From Drosophila miranda (taxonomy: Eukaryota > Arthropoda > Insecta > Diptera > Drosophilidae): a DNA stretch of 64,000 bases. The stretch is from contig NC_046675.1 of assembly GCF_003369915.1 (NCBI RefSeq), forward strand, positions 20,584,001 through 20,648,000. Reading direction: 5' to 3'. Below, piece after piece: positions 35,961 through 48,500 of this stretch (its first letter is position 1; each line of letters starts with the position of its first letter). Below the pieces are notes generated by a model. It made no database searches, was not told where the DNA came from, and saw nothing but the letters and a program-made list of their open reading frames with translations. Position numbers and translations under genes: made by a program.

Positions 35961-36211
35961 ATCCAGATACGCCAACAGCCAAGCGGCGTGCACCCAAGCT
36001 GCCTCTCCAATCCACTCCACTCCACTTCTCCACTCTAGCATGGAGCCTGTCCACAATTATCCAAATCCATTAAGAGTTTCATTTAACTTTATTTCCTTTT
36101 TTTTTGTTTTTGTTTGTTCTCGCGCTCGTGGTGTCCTTCGATTCCTTCGATGCACTCCTGTGCATTTAAATTAAACAACAAAAAACAAAACAAAACGAGG
36201 GGGAACGTTGT
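35961..36211 (+). other. sqh 3' flank
   Basis: Sequence between the stop codon and the DINE-1-like element, presumed 3' UTR. A T-rich block at 36090-36115 and AATTAAA near 36168 are present but no perfect AATAAA. A perfect AATAAA (about 37490) lies beyond the inserted element, so some transcripts could read through the insertion. Confidence 0.45.
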
Positions 36212-37297
36212 GAGTTGCTGCGGACACCGCAACTCTACAGTTATACCCGATACTTAGTCAGTATGGCTCTCCTCCGGCAGACGCCGCTAATATTGAACGA
36301 CACGACAAAGAGTGCGTGCGAGAGAGACAGAAAATCAGTCTGAGCGTGACGTCGGGCGCTGCGCAGCCACTGCAAATTGATTTGTTCCTATTGGCTATAA
36401 AAATGATCTGATCTGATCCAGATTCAGCAATCTGATAGATATGGTCATTATCTATGATTCTGCGTTTTTAGTTTTCTCGAATGTGCAATATTGTGGATGC
36501 AACAGATTTTCGTCCTTTGTGTGGGCGGAAGGGGGTGGGCCAAATTTTGAGATACACGTTTTATAGTAAGATCTAACAGGAGTGCGGATACCAAATTTTG
36601 TTACTCTAGCCTTAATAGTCTCTGAGATTTGTGAATATCCCCAGATTTTCATCCTTTGCGGGGGCGGAAGGGGGTGTGGCGAAATTTTGAAACAAACTCG
36701 TCTCGGTCCGATATATTAGGAGTGTGGATACCAAATTTGGTTGCTCTAGCTTTTATAGTCTCTGAGATTTAGGCGCTAATGTTTTACTCTAAGCAAAGCC
36801 GGCTATGCTACGTGTGTGTTAGAGAGAGACAGGGCGAAAAAAAATGAAATTGTTTTCTTGATGCTGGCTATAATAATAATACGATCCAATCCAATACGCA
36901 GTCTTAAAGATATGGTCATTCTCTACAATTCTACGTTTTTGGTTTTCTCATATCTTTAAAATTGTGGATGCCACAGACTTTCGTCCTTTGTGGGGGCGGA
37001 AGTGGGCGGGGCGAAGTTTTGAAATATTTTTGTAGCAGTGAAATATCACAGAAGTCTGGATCCAAAACATCGTTGCTCTAGCTCTTATAGTCTTTGAGCA
37101 CTAGGCGCTGAAGGGGACGGACAGACAGACAGACGGACAGACAGACAGACAGGGCTCAATCGACTCGGCTATTGATGCTGATCAAGAATATATATACTTT
37201 ATGGGGTCGGAAACGATTCCTTCTGGACGTTACACACATCCACTTTTACCACAAATCTAATATACCCCAATACTCATTTTGAGTATCGGGTATAAAA
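36212..37297 (-). mobile_element. DINE-1/INE-1-type (Helitron-like) element
   Basis: Carries hallmark words of the INE-1/DINE-1 family on the minus strand: CCCCATAAAGTATATATATTCTTGATCAGC, a TCTGTC/CGTC run, ACTATAAGAGCTAGAGC, and CCCACTTCCGCCCCCAC. A 7-bp stem GAGTTGC/GCAACTC (36212-36235) lies at one end. Perfect 14-bp inverted repeats TTATACCCGATACT (36241-36254) and AGTATCGGGTATAA (37282-37295) bracket the rest. Inside are three similar modules (about 36450-36550, 36630-36690 and 36930-37030), each with GGATGC-ACAGA-TTTCGTCCTTTG-GGGCGGAAG wording. There is no protein-coding capacity, as is usual for these nonautonomous elements. Confidence 0.85.
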
Positions 37298-37582
37298 AAC
37301 GAACTTAAAAATACGAAAAACTAGAGAAAAGCCAGCAAATGTTATGTACGATATTTTAGTGTGTGCGATGAAGAGCCTGAGATAACAACCAACGCCGTTT
37401 CCCCCAAGTTTTCATAAGTATTAACTCATTGAATATACATATACATATTACCTATATACAAATACATACTTATATACAAGAATGTGTGGCAATAAACCCA
37501 ACGTTTGTTTGTGATGTCTTTCGAGCGTTTACTTTACTTGGGGACATAGTATATTATATTTATTATTGACATATAAAAATGG
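37298..37582. other. Spacer between the DINE-1 element and the right direct repeat
   Basis: AT-rich spacer containing TACATA-type simple sequence (37430-37480) and GGCAATAAACCC at about 37488-37499, a candidate sqh poly(A) signal. No gene visible. Confidence 0.45.
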
Positions 37583-37953
37583 TAATAATAAAACTTTTTT
37601 GCCCAATTTATCGCCTTCCAGAAATTATAGAAATAAAACTATTATTCAAATATTTTTAATAATCCCGCTTATTCCCCAGCTTCATCGCTTAACAATGTTT
37701 CGCCCATTTTCGATCACTTATGAACCAATACACTTGAACAAAATCAGCAATCAGCTTGCTGAAAAAACAAACATGCTTGATCGATCAAACTAAGCTGAGC
37801 TGATTTCAGCGAGATTTTTCAGCTTTCAGCTCAGCTCAGTCTGCAATGTGCGCACTTGCACCGGTGCAGTGTGTTTGTTTTTTCAGAGCTTATAAATCAG
37901 CTATCTGCTCCGATTTCAGCTCCGCTTTCAGCTATAGTGTGCGCGAGCCCTTA
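37583..37953 (+). repeat. Right direct repeat flanking the sqh segment
   Basis: Same orientation as 33592-34049 and almost identical outside small indels. It has one CTCCGCTTTCAG unit instead of seven and lacks two short insertions near its left third. Together the two copies bracket about 3.5 kb containing the sqh gene, its presumed promoter and the DINE-1 element. Confidence 0.9.
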
Positions 37954-38514
37954 AGGTTAGGCTTAGAAATTCTAGAGCAAAATATGTCTTTCATTTGATT
38001 TGAATGCTTAACCAATAGATTTTCTCCTGTTCTAATAGTTGCAATTGCTTTTCGTTACTCAATTTTGAAGGTTTAGTTGAACATTTTTTTTTTGTATAAG
38101 GCCACATTTCCTGGTTTATATACTTCAGTATATATAGGCATATAGGATTTTTTAAACGTTGTTTTCTTTTAGCTCAGCTAATTTATGTAGGTGTTAAAAT
38201 TGCAGATACAATACAAATCTATTTACAAAAAAATTCTCGTACAGTACAATTTGAAGGTAGGTCTACGCAGGGTAGAAATGTGGTCGGTTGTCGGTGTCCA
38301 GTTTTCAGAGCTATAACTTTGTTCGCAGCTTTGGGATTACACATACTCGTGGATAATTAAAGTAAACGAGGAACCGAATACTGAAACTAATCTAATCGGA
38401 ATCGTAACTACATAACGACTATAGAGTGGTGTTTGCCATCTAAATACTAGAAATAAGTAGACAACGGCATTATTAACTAACTAAAGCATAGGCATAGGCA
38501 TCGAGGTGGTGTTT

Positions 38515-38552
<38 letters not shown>

Positions 38553-38694
38553 GCTGCTGGCTTTGAGCACCTTAATACGAACTTACGTACAAAAACATTG
38601 CATTACTCCTACTTCTCTAGGCTATTACGATATGGGCGGACTTTAGAATATCTTTTTGTTTGCTTTGCTAATCGAATTTCAATCGAAGCTTAAA
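37954..38694 (-). other. crumbs 3' UTR and downstream sequence
   Basis: Noncoding sequence immediately 3' of the crb stop codon (38695). It contains the long G homopolymer described separately. No other gene is visible, and the exact transcript end was not identified. Confidence 0.5.
38517..38549. repeat. 33-base G homopolymer
   Basis: An uninterrupted run of G, read as C on the crb transcript strand. True runs this long are rare in fly DNA and the length is hard to sequence reliably, so the count should not be trusted. Confidence 0.9.
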
Positions 38695-41600
38695 CTAAAT
38701 AAGTCGTTCCTCTGGCGGCGGCTTCAGCACATTGTCCATTTCCAGCCTCGGATTGCAGTACTCCTGGGCGCTGGGGCTGTAGGTGCCGCGCGTGGCACGC
38801 TTGTTGCGCGCCATCACCAGGAAGGTGCCCAGCAGTGCTCCGGCAATCAGGAGCAACACCACCACAACGGGTATAACAATGATGGCTATATCTGTCGTCG
38901 AGGGGCCATCCTCCTTGGCAACGATCTATATAACAGCGAAGAGTCGGAGAACTATCAGTTCTATACTACCATAAAGATTTCCATTTTTACTCACCGGTGC
39001 CGTGCAATTCTTGCCCGCAAATCCTTCCGTGCAAACGCAATAGTAGTCCGGTTCTGTACCGCAGTTCTCCATGCAGCGGCCTCCATTGCCGCAAATATCA
39101 GTGGCATTGCAGGGATCCGTAAAGTTGCAATATGCTCCGCAGTAGGGCTTCTCGCATATGCACTGGAAGGAGCCGCGCTTGTTGAAGCACCGACCCAATC
39201 CGCCACAATACTCTCCCTCCACACTGCACTCGTCAATGTCGTTTTCGCAGTGAACTCCCTCGAATCCAGTGCCGAGGCAGTTGCATTCGTAGGCCCCCAC
39301 TAGATCCTTGCACTTGCCTTCGTTCTGGCAGGGGTTCGAGTCGCATTCGTTGATGTCCTGCTCGCACAGACGACCCGTGTAGCCCAGGCTGCATTTGCAC
39401 ATGGGTGACTGGAATCCAAGCAGCGTTAGTACACATTCGATTTGGGATTATATTTATAATTTCTTACCACGCCTGTGGTCAGGCAGAGTCCGCCATTGTC
39501 GCAGGGCGTTCGCTCACAGAAGGGCACATCGCACAGGGTACCCTCAAAGCCTGAGGCGCAGGTGCAAGTAAAGTTATTGCCAGTTAATCCATCTGCAGAG
39601 AAAAATAGTGTTCAAGTTTATGTTCAAAGAAGGGGCATTACCCCGGTGTACTTACTGAAACCGTTCTCGCAGGTGGATTCATTCCGGCAAGGCTCGTTCT
39701 CGCACGTCATCTGCTTGAGGACATTGCACTGGGGACCGGTGTAGTCCTCCGGACAATCGCAGAAATAGGCCGCAATCAGATCTGTACAATTGCCACCATT
39801 TTGGCAGGGCTGCATGGCGCATTCGTCGATATTCTGCTCGCAGTAGCGTCCCTCAAATCCTTCGGGGCACTGGCAGACAAAGTCTGCCACCTTGTTGATA
39901 CAGGTGCCGTTGTTCTTGCACACCGTGTTGAGGCACTCATCGATGTCGATGGAGCAGTCATCGCCCTCGTAGCCCGCCTGGCAGGTGCACGCATACTCGT
40001 CGGACGGGGCCCTACAAAAGCCATCGTTCCGGCAGTCCGTCTGGAAGCACAGAATGCATCCCTCGTCGGGCCGTGTTGTGTTCAAACGGAACTGGGCCTT
40101 AAGCTGCACGGACACGTTCTCGGTGCGGGGATACAGTTCGGCATTGGAGAAGTACGGCAGCAGCAGATCGCCCACACGCGCCTCACCCACACATCCCTTG
40201 AACTGGGAGCCTTGCTGGGCGGACAGAGTGGAGCCACGCGACTGACGAGACTCGGGCATGCCGCCCAAGTAGACCTGGGTGCTGCTCGACAGCAAATATT
40301 GGATGGCTGCCTGGTCAATGTCGACGGAGAAGGATGGAGCCGGATCCACCATGGACTCCCAGCCCTTCCAGCCGCCCTCCAGCTTGCCATTGTGGGCCCT
40401 CAGAAAGATACGGCTCCACTCCCCGTCGGCGTTCTCTTTCTCGAACCGCGTGGACTCGCCAATATGCAGTTGGGTGAGCTTCCAGGTGATGGTCACGCGT
40501 CCCCCATTGACGCCAATCTCGAAGAAACTGTCTGCATTGTCGATGAACAGCAGAGTTCCGCCGGCCCGTGTCCGATAGGCTATCTCGATGGACGGCTTGA
40601 GGGTCTGCTTGGGGGCAGTTTCTCCGCCAGTTTCCTCGGCCGGTGGCGGCTCCTGGAAGTAGAAGAAGGCCAGCGGGCTGCGTTCCCGGCCCGTGAATGT
40701 GGTATTGGTCAGACATTCGTAGCCATCGTCCAGGTTCTGGCAGACACTCTCGCCGGGACAGGTGACCAGCTGGCAGAATTCGATCTCCTGGCAATCCTTG
40801 CCCTTGTAGCCATTGGGACACTTGCAGCTGTAGTCGTTCCACGTGTTGCGGCACTCGGCATTGTGTCGGCAGGGATTCTTGCGGCATAGATCGTCGGATA
40901 CCTCGCCAGGCAGCACCGAGGCACGGTCAATGCTGACCGCTCCAAGGGGCTTGGCATTCACTTGCACATCCGTAACATTGAGCGGATACATCTCCACAAT
41001 GAGATTGAGTGAGCCATTGCTCACTTTCACGTCCTGGATGATGCCCTTGAAGTAGTCCTTGCTGTCATCTGTCGTCTCCTTGCTGAGCACCGTGACACTC
41101 TCGTCCACTCCAGGCTCTGTACTGGCGGGCAGCAGGGATTCACGCGTGGGCGCAGGGCCGCCCAAGTATAGAACCTGTGCATCCAGCAGACCCGTCGTCG
41201 ACAGCGTCTTGCGGAAGTACTCGGTACCATTGAGCTTGACCTGCACCAGTGTCTGATTGCGAACCACCTCGATGAGATGATTGTAGCCATTGTCCAGCTT
41301 CTGACCACCGACGGTGTAGGCCTCGGGTGTCCCAGAGAACTGCATCTTCACCAGTAACTCGCCGCCATGCAGCTTGGCCGAAACATACGAGTCACCAATG
41401 TCTAAAAGAAGGAAATGCAGATTAAAGATTGAATATTACAGAAAGAAAAGGTATTTATACACGGTGCTCAAAAAGTATATGGGGTATTTGCCACGTCCCC
41501 TCCCGCCTACAAAAGGGCGAAAATCTGATAGATATTCTTGTATCGAAAATGCAGAACTATTAAACATTCCATTATCTACCAGATTGCAAAATCTTAAGCA

Positions 41601-44600
41601 GTTTGGATCATTATTTAAGCCAAAATAAAGAATCCGCTGTTACGCACTCGCTCTCACATTATTTTTCTCGCCAAGTGAGCGCCCCCTGGCAGAGTGAGCG
41701 AGATATGTACTATAACGGCCGGATGGTAATTCGTTGGTTGAAAGAGACACAGCGAGATATAAGGAAAGGAAGTGCGGTATGTCAGCAGCTAGAATATTTG
41801 TCATTAGGCGGAAGGAGGATGGACAGATTAGAGTGCAATCTATGATAATCTAAGAATGAGAACACTGATGCTAACGCTCGCTCTGTCTATCTCTGTCTGT
41901 GTATCTCCGCCATCAGCAGTAGCGGAATATTGAGAACTTTTGAGTACCGGGTATTATAGTATAGTAAACGGCTGATTTTACTCACTTTTGGTGGGTGCCT
42001 TGCGTGGATCGCTGCCCAAATAGAAGACCTGCCCCGTGGGCTCTCGCGTGCGTATAAACATGGATATATCCAGAATAGAGCGAATGGCTCGTCTGCCCAC
42101 ATCGGTGGTCTCCACAATCACAGCCGAATGTGTGGTATTCTCATGCCCAAAAGTAGCTGCTGTCATATCTAAAAATAGAAAAGAAACAGTCACAAATGAT
42201 GGTTGACGGAATCCCTAAGTCCATCCACTCACTGTGCTGGCAGGTGTGTCCAAAGAAGGGCCTCGGACAGTGGCAGGCAAACGTGTGCCACAGATCCGTG
42301 CACTCGCCATTCGAGTGGCAGGGATTCGGTTTGCATTGCTCGGTGCGTGGACAGCCGCTTTGGACATTCTCCAGCTTGGTATCCCCATACGTAAAATTGG
42401 CGCTCTGCTCGTCGGGGAAGATCCATTTTCCATTGACGACAATGTCCTGCATGCAGCCCACAAAGGCCGACGGTTGGTGAGTCAAATGCCGCAGATATGA
42501 CTTTAGATTGGGTATCGTTCCGCCCAAATAGGTACGTGGAAACGAGGGCTGGCTGTTGTTGGCCGTCTCGTAGGATCCCACTGGGAATATGGCCTGCTCA
42601 TCGTTGGCGGACAACACCAAATGAGACGTATTGATGGCCACAAACACCTTATGCCAATTGCTGTCATTCAGCTTGGAGCCAATAAACACACCCTCCCATT
42701 TGTTGAGCAGCGACGAATGCAGGTTCAGGCGTCCATTGATCAGCTCTAGAATATAGCTGACGGGCTCATTCTTCTCGCCGGAGGTGCCAAAGGCCAGCAC
42801 GCCATTGGGCAGCGTTGTCCTAAATTGCAAATTAATGTCATAGCCCTCCTCGCGCTCGGTGGTCACAGAGATGAGACTGGTCGCCACCATCGACAGGGTG
42901 GTGGTCTTCTCGCAGGTGTCACCCTGGAAGCCATTCTCGCAGGTGCAATTGTACAGATGAACGGTCTCGTTGACCAAATACGGCCGACAAGTGCCATTGT
43001 TCAAACAGGGCTGCAGCAGATAGATAGTAAATCAGTAAAGATTGAGGTTTTAGATTCGATTTAGGACATACATTTGTTAGGCATCCAATCAGTGGCACCG
43101 AACAGTTCTTGCCACCAAAGTTGGCATCACAGTCGCACTCGTAGTCGTTGATCTGGTCAATGCAGGTGCCGCTCTGGCAGGGATTAAAGCGATCGCACTC
43201 ATCGATATTGATCTCGCAGTGGGTTCCCTCAAAGCCGGGTTCGCATTCGCAGGTGTAGGTGCCGATGCCATCGTTGCAGGTACCATGCTTGCTGCAGGGA
43301 TTGCTCTCGCACTCATTAATGTTGATCTCGCAGTTCTTACCAATGATTCCAGGCACACAAACGCACTCGTAGCTACAAAATATAATTAGAATTAGAAGCC
43401 GAAAATTCAGCTAGGATTGAATGTAATGGACTTACCCGCTGGCATTCTCGTAGCTGAATGGCTGACTAAACACCTTGGGCAGGTCCGTGAGGCGGCTAAG
43501 CTGGTACAGCGTCTGATTGGATCGCTCCAGGCAGTTGCTGTTGTACTGACAGGGATTGCTCTCACACTCGTTGATGTCCTGGTCGCAATTCTTGCCCTTG
43601 TACCCAGCATGACACTCACAGAAGTAGTCCTTCACCTGATCGAGGCACTTCGCCCCGTTTGTACACGGATTGGACACGCACTCGTCGATGTTTAGCTCAC
43701 AATTCTGTCCCTCGTAGCCAGTGCCGCTGCAGTCGCATCGGAAGCTGCCCAATTGATCGATGCACTGGCCTCCATTCAGGCAGGGATCTCCCACACAGTC
43801 GTCGATGTCAATGTCGCAGACACGTCCCGTCATGCCCGGTATGCATGAACAGGTAAAGTTGTTGATCATATCAATGCAGGTAGATCCGTTCGAACAGGGA
43901 TTGGTGATGCATTCGTCAATGTCGATCTCGCAGTTCTCGCCACGATATCCGGGCTGGCAAACGCACTCGTAGGCATTGATCTGGGCGTAAAAGAAAGGAT
44001 TAAAGCGGCTTAATGTAAAGGCAAGAGTTTATGTTGCACTGAAGCTTTGGGTTTTAGCGGGGGATTGGCTCTAGCAATAGACCTACGACAACTGTTCTTG
44101 TCACTCACTTGTCTCAATATCCGATGCTTTCCGTATTTAAAGAAAAACAACTAATTACACTTTAGTAACCACTTTAGTCGTCATCCCCCATCCGAGAGTT
44201 CCCCACCCCCCTTGAGTACCTACCTTGTTGTGGCATGTGGCTCCATTCAGACAGGGAAAACTGAGACACTCATCCACATCCGAGTCGCAGTGGATGCCCG
44301 TGAAGCCTGGGGTGCAGTAGCACTTGTAGGATCCCTTCTCGTTCTTGCAGATGCCATTGCCGCAGATCTTTGGGTGCAGCGTGCACTCGTCCACATCGTT
44401 GGCGCAATTCCTTCCTGTCCAGCCGCGGGCGCACTTGCACTCGTAATCGCCGTTGGGGAGGTCCAGGCATTCGCCGCCGTTCTGGCAGGGCTGGGTGGCG
44501 CACTGGTTGCATACCTTGTTCTCGGGACAGGTGCACAGGTTCTGGACGCACACCATCGGCTCCTGGCAGTTGAGGGGCGAGCAGTTGTCGGCCTTTTCGC

Positions 44601-45495
44601 ACCGGTCTCCGGTGTAGCCCACCGAGCAGTAGCAGTGGGTGCCGTTCATTGAGCAAGTACCTCCGTTCAGGCACTTGCCGTTAGTTGCATTGCAGTTGAT
44701 GGGCGTCAAGGCCATGGCGGCGGCCGCTCCTCCATCGCCCGTGCTCTGCTGGCAGTTGTAGCCTAGGGAGGAAATTCGAAATTAGAAATGGGATCATCTC
44801 AAGGTGAAGAGATAGTCTTCTACTTAATTTTAAGTAATTAATTACTTAAGTATGTATATCTACTACTACTACTACTACGCTACATATTTACAGTTGGATT
44901 TGCAAGGGTTGCACTAAAATTTTCAAAAAACCGTTAAGTATAAAGCTCTAAATGAATCCATACACCAGAGGCCTTCGCCTCTCCCTCTCTTGCAATGCGC
45001 TCTCTTATGGCTTTTGTATTCGCTTGCAGCGTGCAATTTGCATGCAGAAAAGAGAAAGAGAGCATCCGTTATTCTGCTAAGCAGTGCAGTTTGTCTGACA
45101 GTTGAGCAATGCTGACAGAGAGAACAACAGAGACTGACAAGCAGTGGAGGCGAGGACACTCTAGCTGTTTATTCTGGTAAGCAGTGGAGGCGTCGTCTGG
45201 CAGAGATTCGTTTACTCTGATAAGCAGTTCACGTGTTGTCTAACAGTGAAGCAGTACTGACACATTAGCTATTATCACGCCATATTTTCGCCATTCAAAA
45301 TTAGTTAATTCTAGAATTCTCAAAATTATTTTAATTAAATATATAGCCACCAGTGGGGATTCATTTAGGGCTTCAACATTTATAAGTAGAAAGCACTACT
45401 AGTAGTACAGCCATTAACCGCATACAAAATAAAATCTACATTTAAGTGGATGACACGACTTTTAGGACAACCCTTTGCGTCACTCCACTTCGTCG

Positions 45496-45530
<35 letters not shown>

Positions 45531-48500
45531 GTACATATGTATATATGCCAAACCTGTGTATCCACTAGCACATATACAGGTATAATTGCTACTATATCCC
45601 TGGCAGGTGCCACCGTTCAAGCAGTTTTCTTGGGGACATGCATTCAGGGAAGCCAATCGATGGGTTGGTGACTGTTGTTGTTGTTGTTGGTTTTTGTTAA
45701 GTTTACTAGCTGTTGTTGTTGTTGTAGTTGTTGGTAATATTGTTGTTGGAATTGTATTTGTATTCGTAATTGCTGGTACAGTGATTGCAACTATTGTTGT
45801 TGTTGTTGTTGGCAGTTGTTCTGGTGTCGGTGTGGTTGTTGTTGTAGGTAGACAATGACCAATAGGGCCTAAGGTTTATAGCCATATACGGGAGGATTTT
45901 TGTTGTTGGGTTGTATGTAGTATATAAGATTAGGGGGATTAGTATATAGCGAATAAATCAGATGTTAGTAAAAGCAATGGGAGATTATCCAAAAAAGCAG
46001 ATGCACATTAACACAATGCATTTCCCGAAGACTTGAAGGCAGTCCATAATGTTTTTATGTATTTCCAATGAATTATACGGGTATGGAAGCTCAAGAGAAG
46101 AGGATGGAAGAGGCTGATCCTGTCTCACACTTATAAGAAGTTTAATAAAAAAAACAAATGTGTCCGTTCGCTTATGGGCATACGAATGTATCCGTTCGTT
46201 TATGGGACATTTACGAGAGTATGCGCCCCTGAAGTGGAACAGGGGTAGCAGAAAAAGTCAGGTATCGAATGAGTTTAGTCATAGGATCGACTCTCCGAAT
46301 ATTACTGATCTTTGGATAATATTACTTCAATTAGAGCATGATGTATGTTTATTAAAGGAGGAAACGAAGAGGATCTGTTGTTGCCCATGAACCAATTAAA
46401 TGTTATATGTTTCTGTAATTTATTGACATCTGTCTGCCTTGAAGCTTTGAAATGCACTGTGGGACACCCCCAATCTACAATTATTGGTCTAGCCCTCTAG
46501 CCCATCATCCAGCCTCTAGCCTCCAGCCACCATCCACGTACTCAGCTTCAGTTCGCAACGTTTCCGCTTAAGCCACTCGGGCGAGATGTAGCGCTTCTTT
46601 TTCTCGCTGACGCACTGTGATGGATCGATCATCTCCAGTTCGATCGAAGGCGGCGTTAGCGGCTCCAAGTCGGAAGCTTTTGTTGTTGTTAAGATACCAA
46701 AAACCATTAAGCCCAAAGAAAGAAAATTAAAACCAAACGCTTTATAACCATGCATCGCCCATGAACAACCTTTACCCTTTTAGCTTTTTGGGAGGGAATC
46801 TCGCAGAGAATGACTAGCAGTAGGACTTACCCGTTGTGCCTGGCTTACACACGCACTTGCCGCCAACGCACTCCGAATCGATGGGACACTGTTGGGTACA
46901 GCTCGGGCCCAGCTGGCAGAGCTCTCCACTGTATTCCGGGGGGCAGATGCACTGGAACCCAATGGCCTTGTCCACACAGGAGCCGCCGTTGAGGCACTGC
47001 TGGGTCTGGCAGGTCATGGGTCGGTCACACACCTCGCCGCCCCATCCGTCCAGGCACTGGCAGGTGTACCAACCGTACGTATCGAAGCAGCGTCCGCCGT
47101 TCAGGCACGGACTCTTGTCGCACTCATCCACGTTGGTCTGACAGAAGGCGCCCGTGTACCCGGTGCCGGAGCAGTCGCAGCTGAAGCCATTGATGCGGTC
47201 GATGCAGCTGCCATTATTCTGGCACGGCTGGGAGGCACACTCGTCCGTGTCGATCTCGCAACGGGGACCCGCATAGCCCTTGGGGCACTCGCAGGCGATG
47301 CTCCCGGTGCCGCCGAGCACCACACAGGCGCCGTTGTTGAGGCAGGGATTCGACTGGCACAGCGGATGGATGTTCACCTCCGTTTCGCAGTGCTGCCCAC
47401 TGTGCTGGGCATCGCAGAAGCACTGGTAGTCGCCGCGCGAGTTCTCCAGGCAGGTGCCACCATTCACACACGGATTCTTGCCGCAGGGCGAGCCATTGTC
47501 CTTCTGGCAGTTCTTGCCCGAGTACCGGGCCGTGCAGCGGCACTCGTAGCCCTCGGAATTGGAGGAGCACGTGCCATGACCCATGCACGGATCGGTCAAA
47601 CAGAAATTGTCCGGCAGCCGGGTAAACAGATCATGATCGCTGCAGGGTCCGGGCGTCAGCGGACAGACCCCAAATACGACATTCTGTATGGTCGAATTGT
47701 TTACGAACTGCAGTCCGGGTCCATCCAGAAGGCAGCCGGAAAAGGAGTTGCCCAGTATCAAGATGGCATCTTTGTAGCCGATGTCCTGATTCGTCAGGAA
47801 CTGACTGTTATATGTGGAGTTGGCTAATGAAAAGGAGGGGGAAAGCGCGGTATCAGTATGGAGTAATTATTGAATTTAACGTACACTCTATACCACATAT
47901 AATCCCTGAATCTAGGTCATTCTATAGTGTTTGGCTAATCTTCTATATATTATCAAGTGTTTGTCAAGATATCTATTGCAAAATTTTGTTAATCAAATAT
48001 TGAACGATTGAAAACTTGTACAATATCGATACGTAAGCGATACCGATTGTAAATTTGATTGTTGCATACAAAAAAAAAAAGAAATGTACAGTCTGTAAAT
48101 CAAAATCCCATTCGTATTCGATCTATACCAACGTTCCATTCATATTTGAGGTCTATATTACGTTTGAGCCTGACTAGAAATACATTTAGGGATGGTAGAT
48201 GGTACATCGATATCTTTTGCGTGATCGGAACGAATGTATCCGTTCACTTACGTGAAATTTCTACAGCGAATAAGACAAAAAAGCCTTAAGCACGATTCTA
48301 GATAGTTCCTTTTCCATCTTTCAATTGATTAGTTTGTGTTCCTCTTCGTGATGATGGGGATCCGAAATCCCTTTCCCTATTTACTTTACAAGACATTTCA
48401 CGATTTATTTCGAACCCTTTTGGACATCCACGACACACACAATTCGTGTGAGAGGCTCTCTTGTAGACCCAATTTGTTTTGTGGTTGGATTATCACTTAC

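Noticed and set aside
39801-40889. 362-residue plus-strand open frame
   Set aside because: Antisense to crb exon 41401-39656; EGF/LG coding on the minus strand explains the lack of stops.
46892-47827. 311-residue plus-strand open frame
   Set aside because: Antisense to the EGF-rich crb exon 47823-46831.
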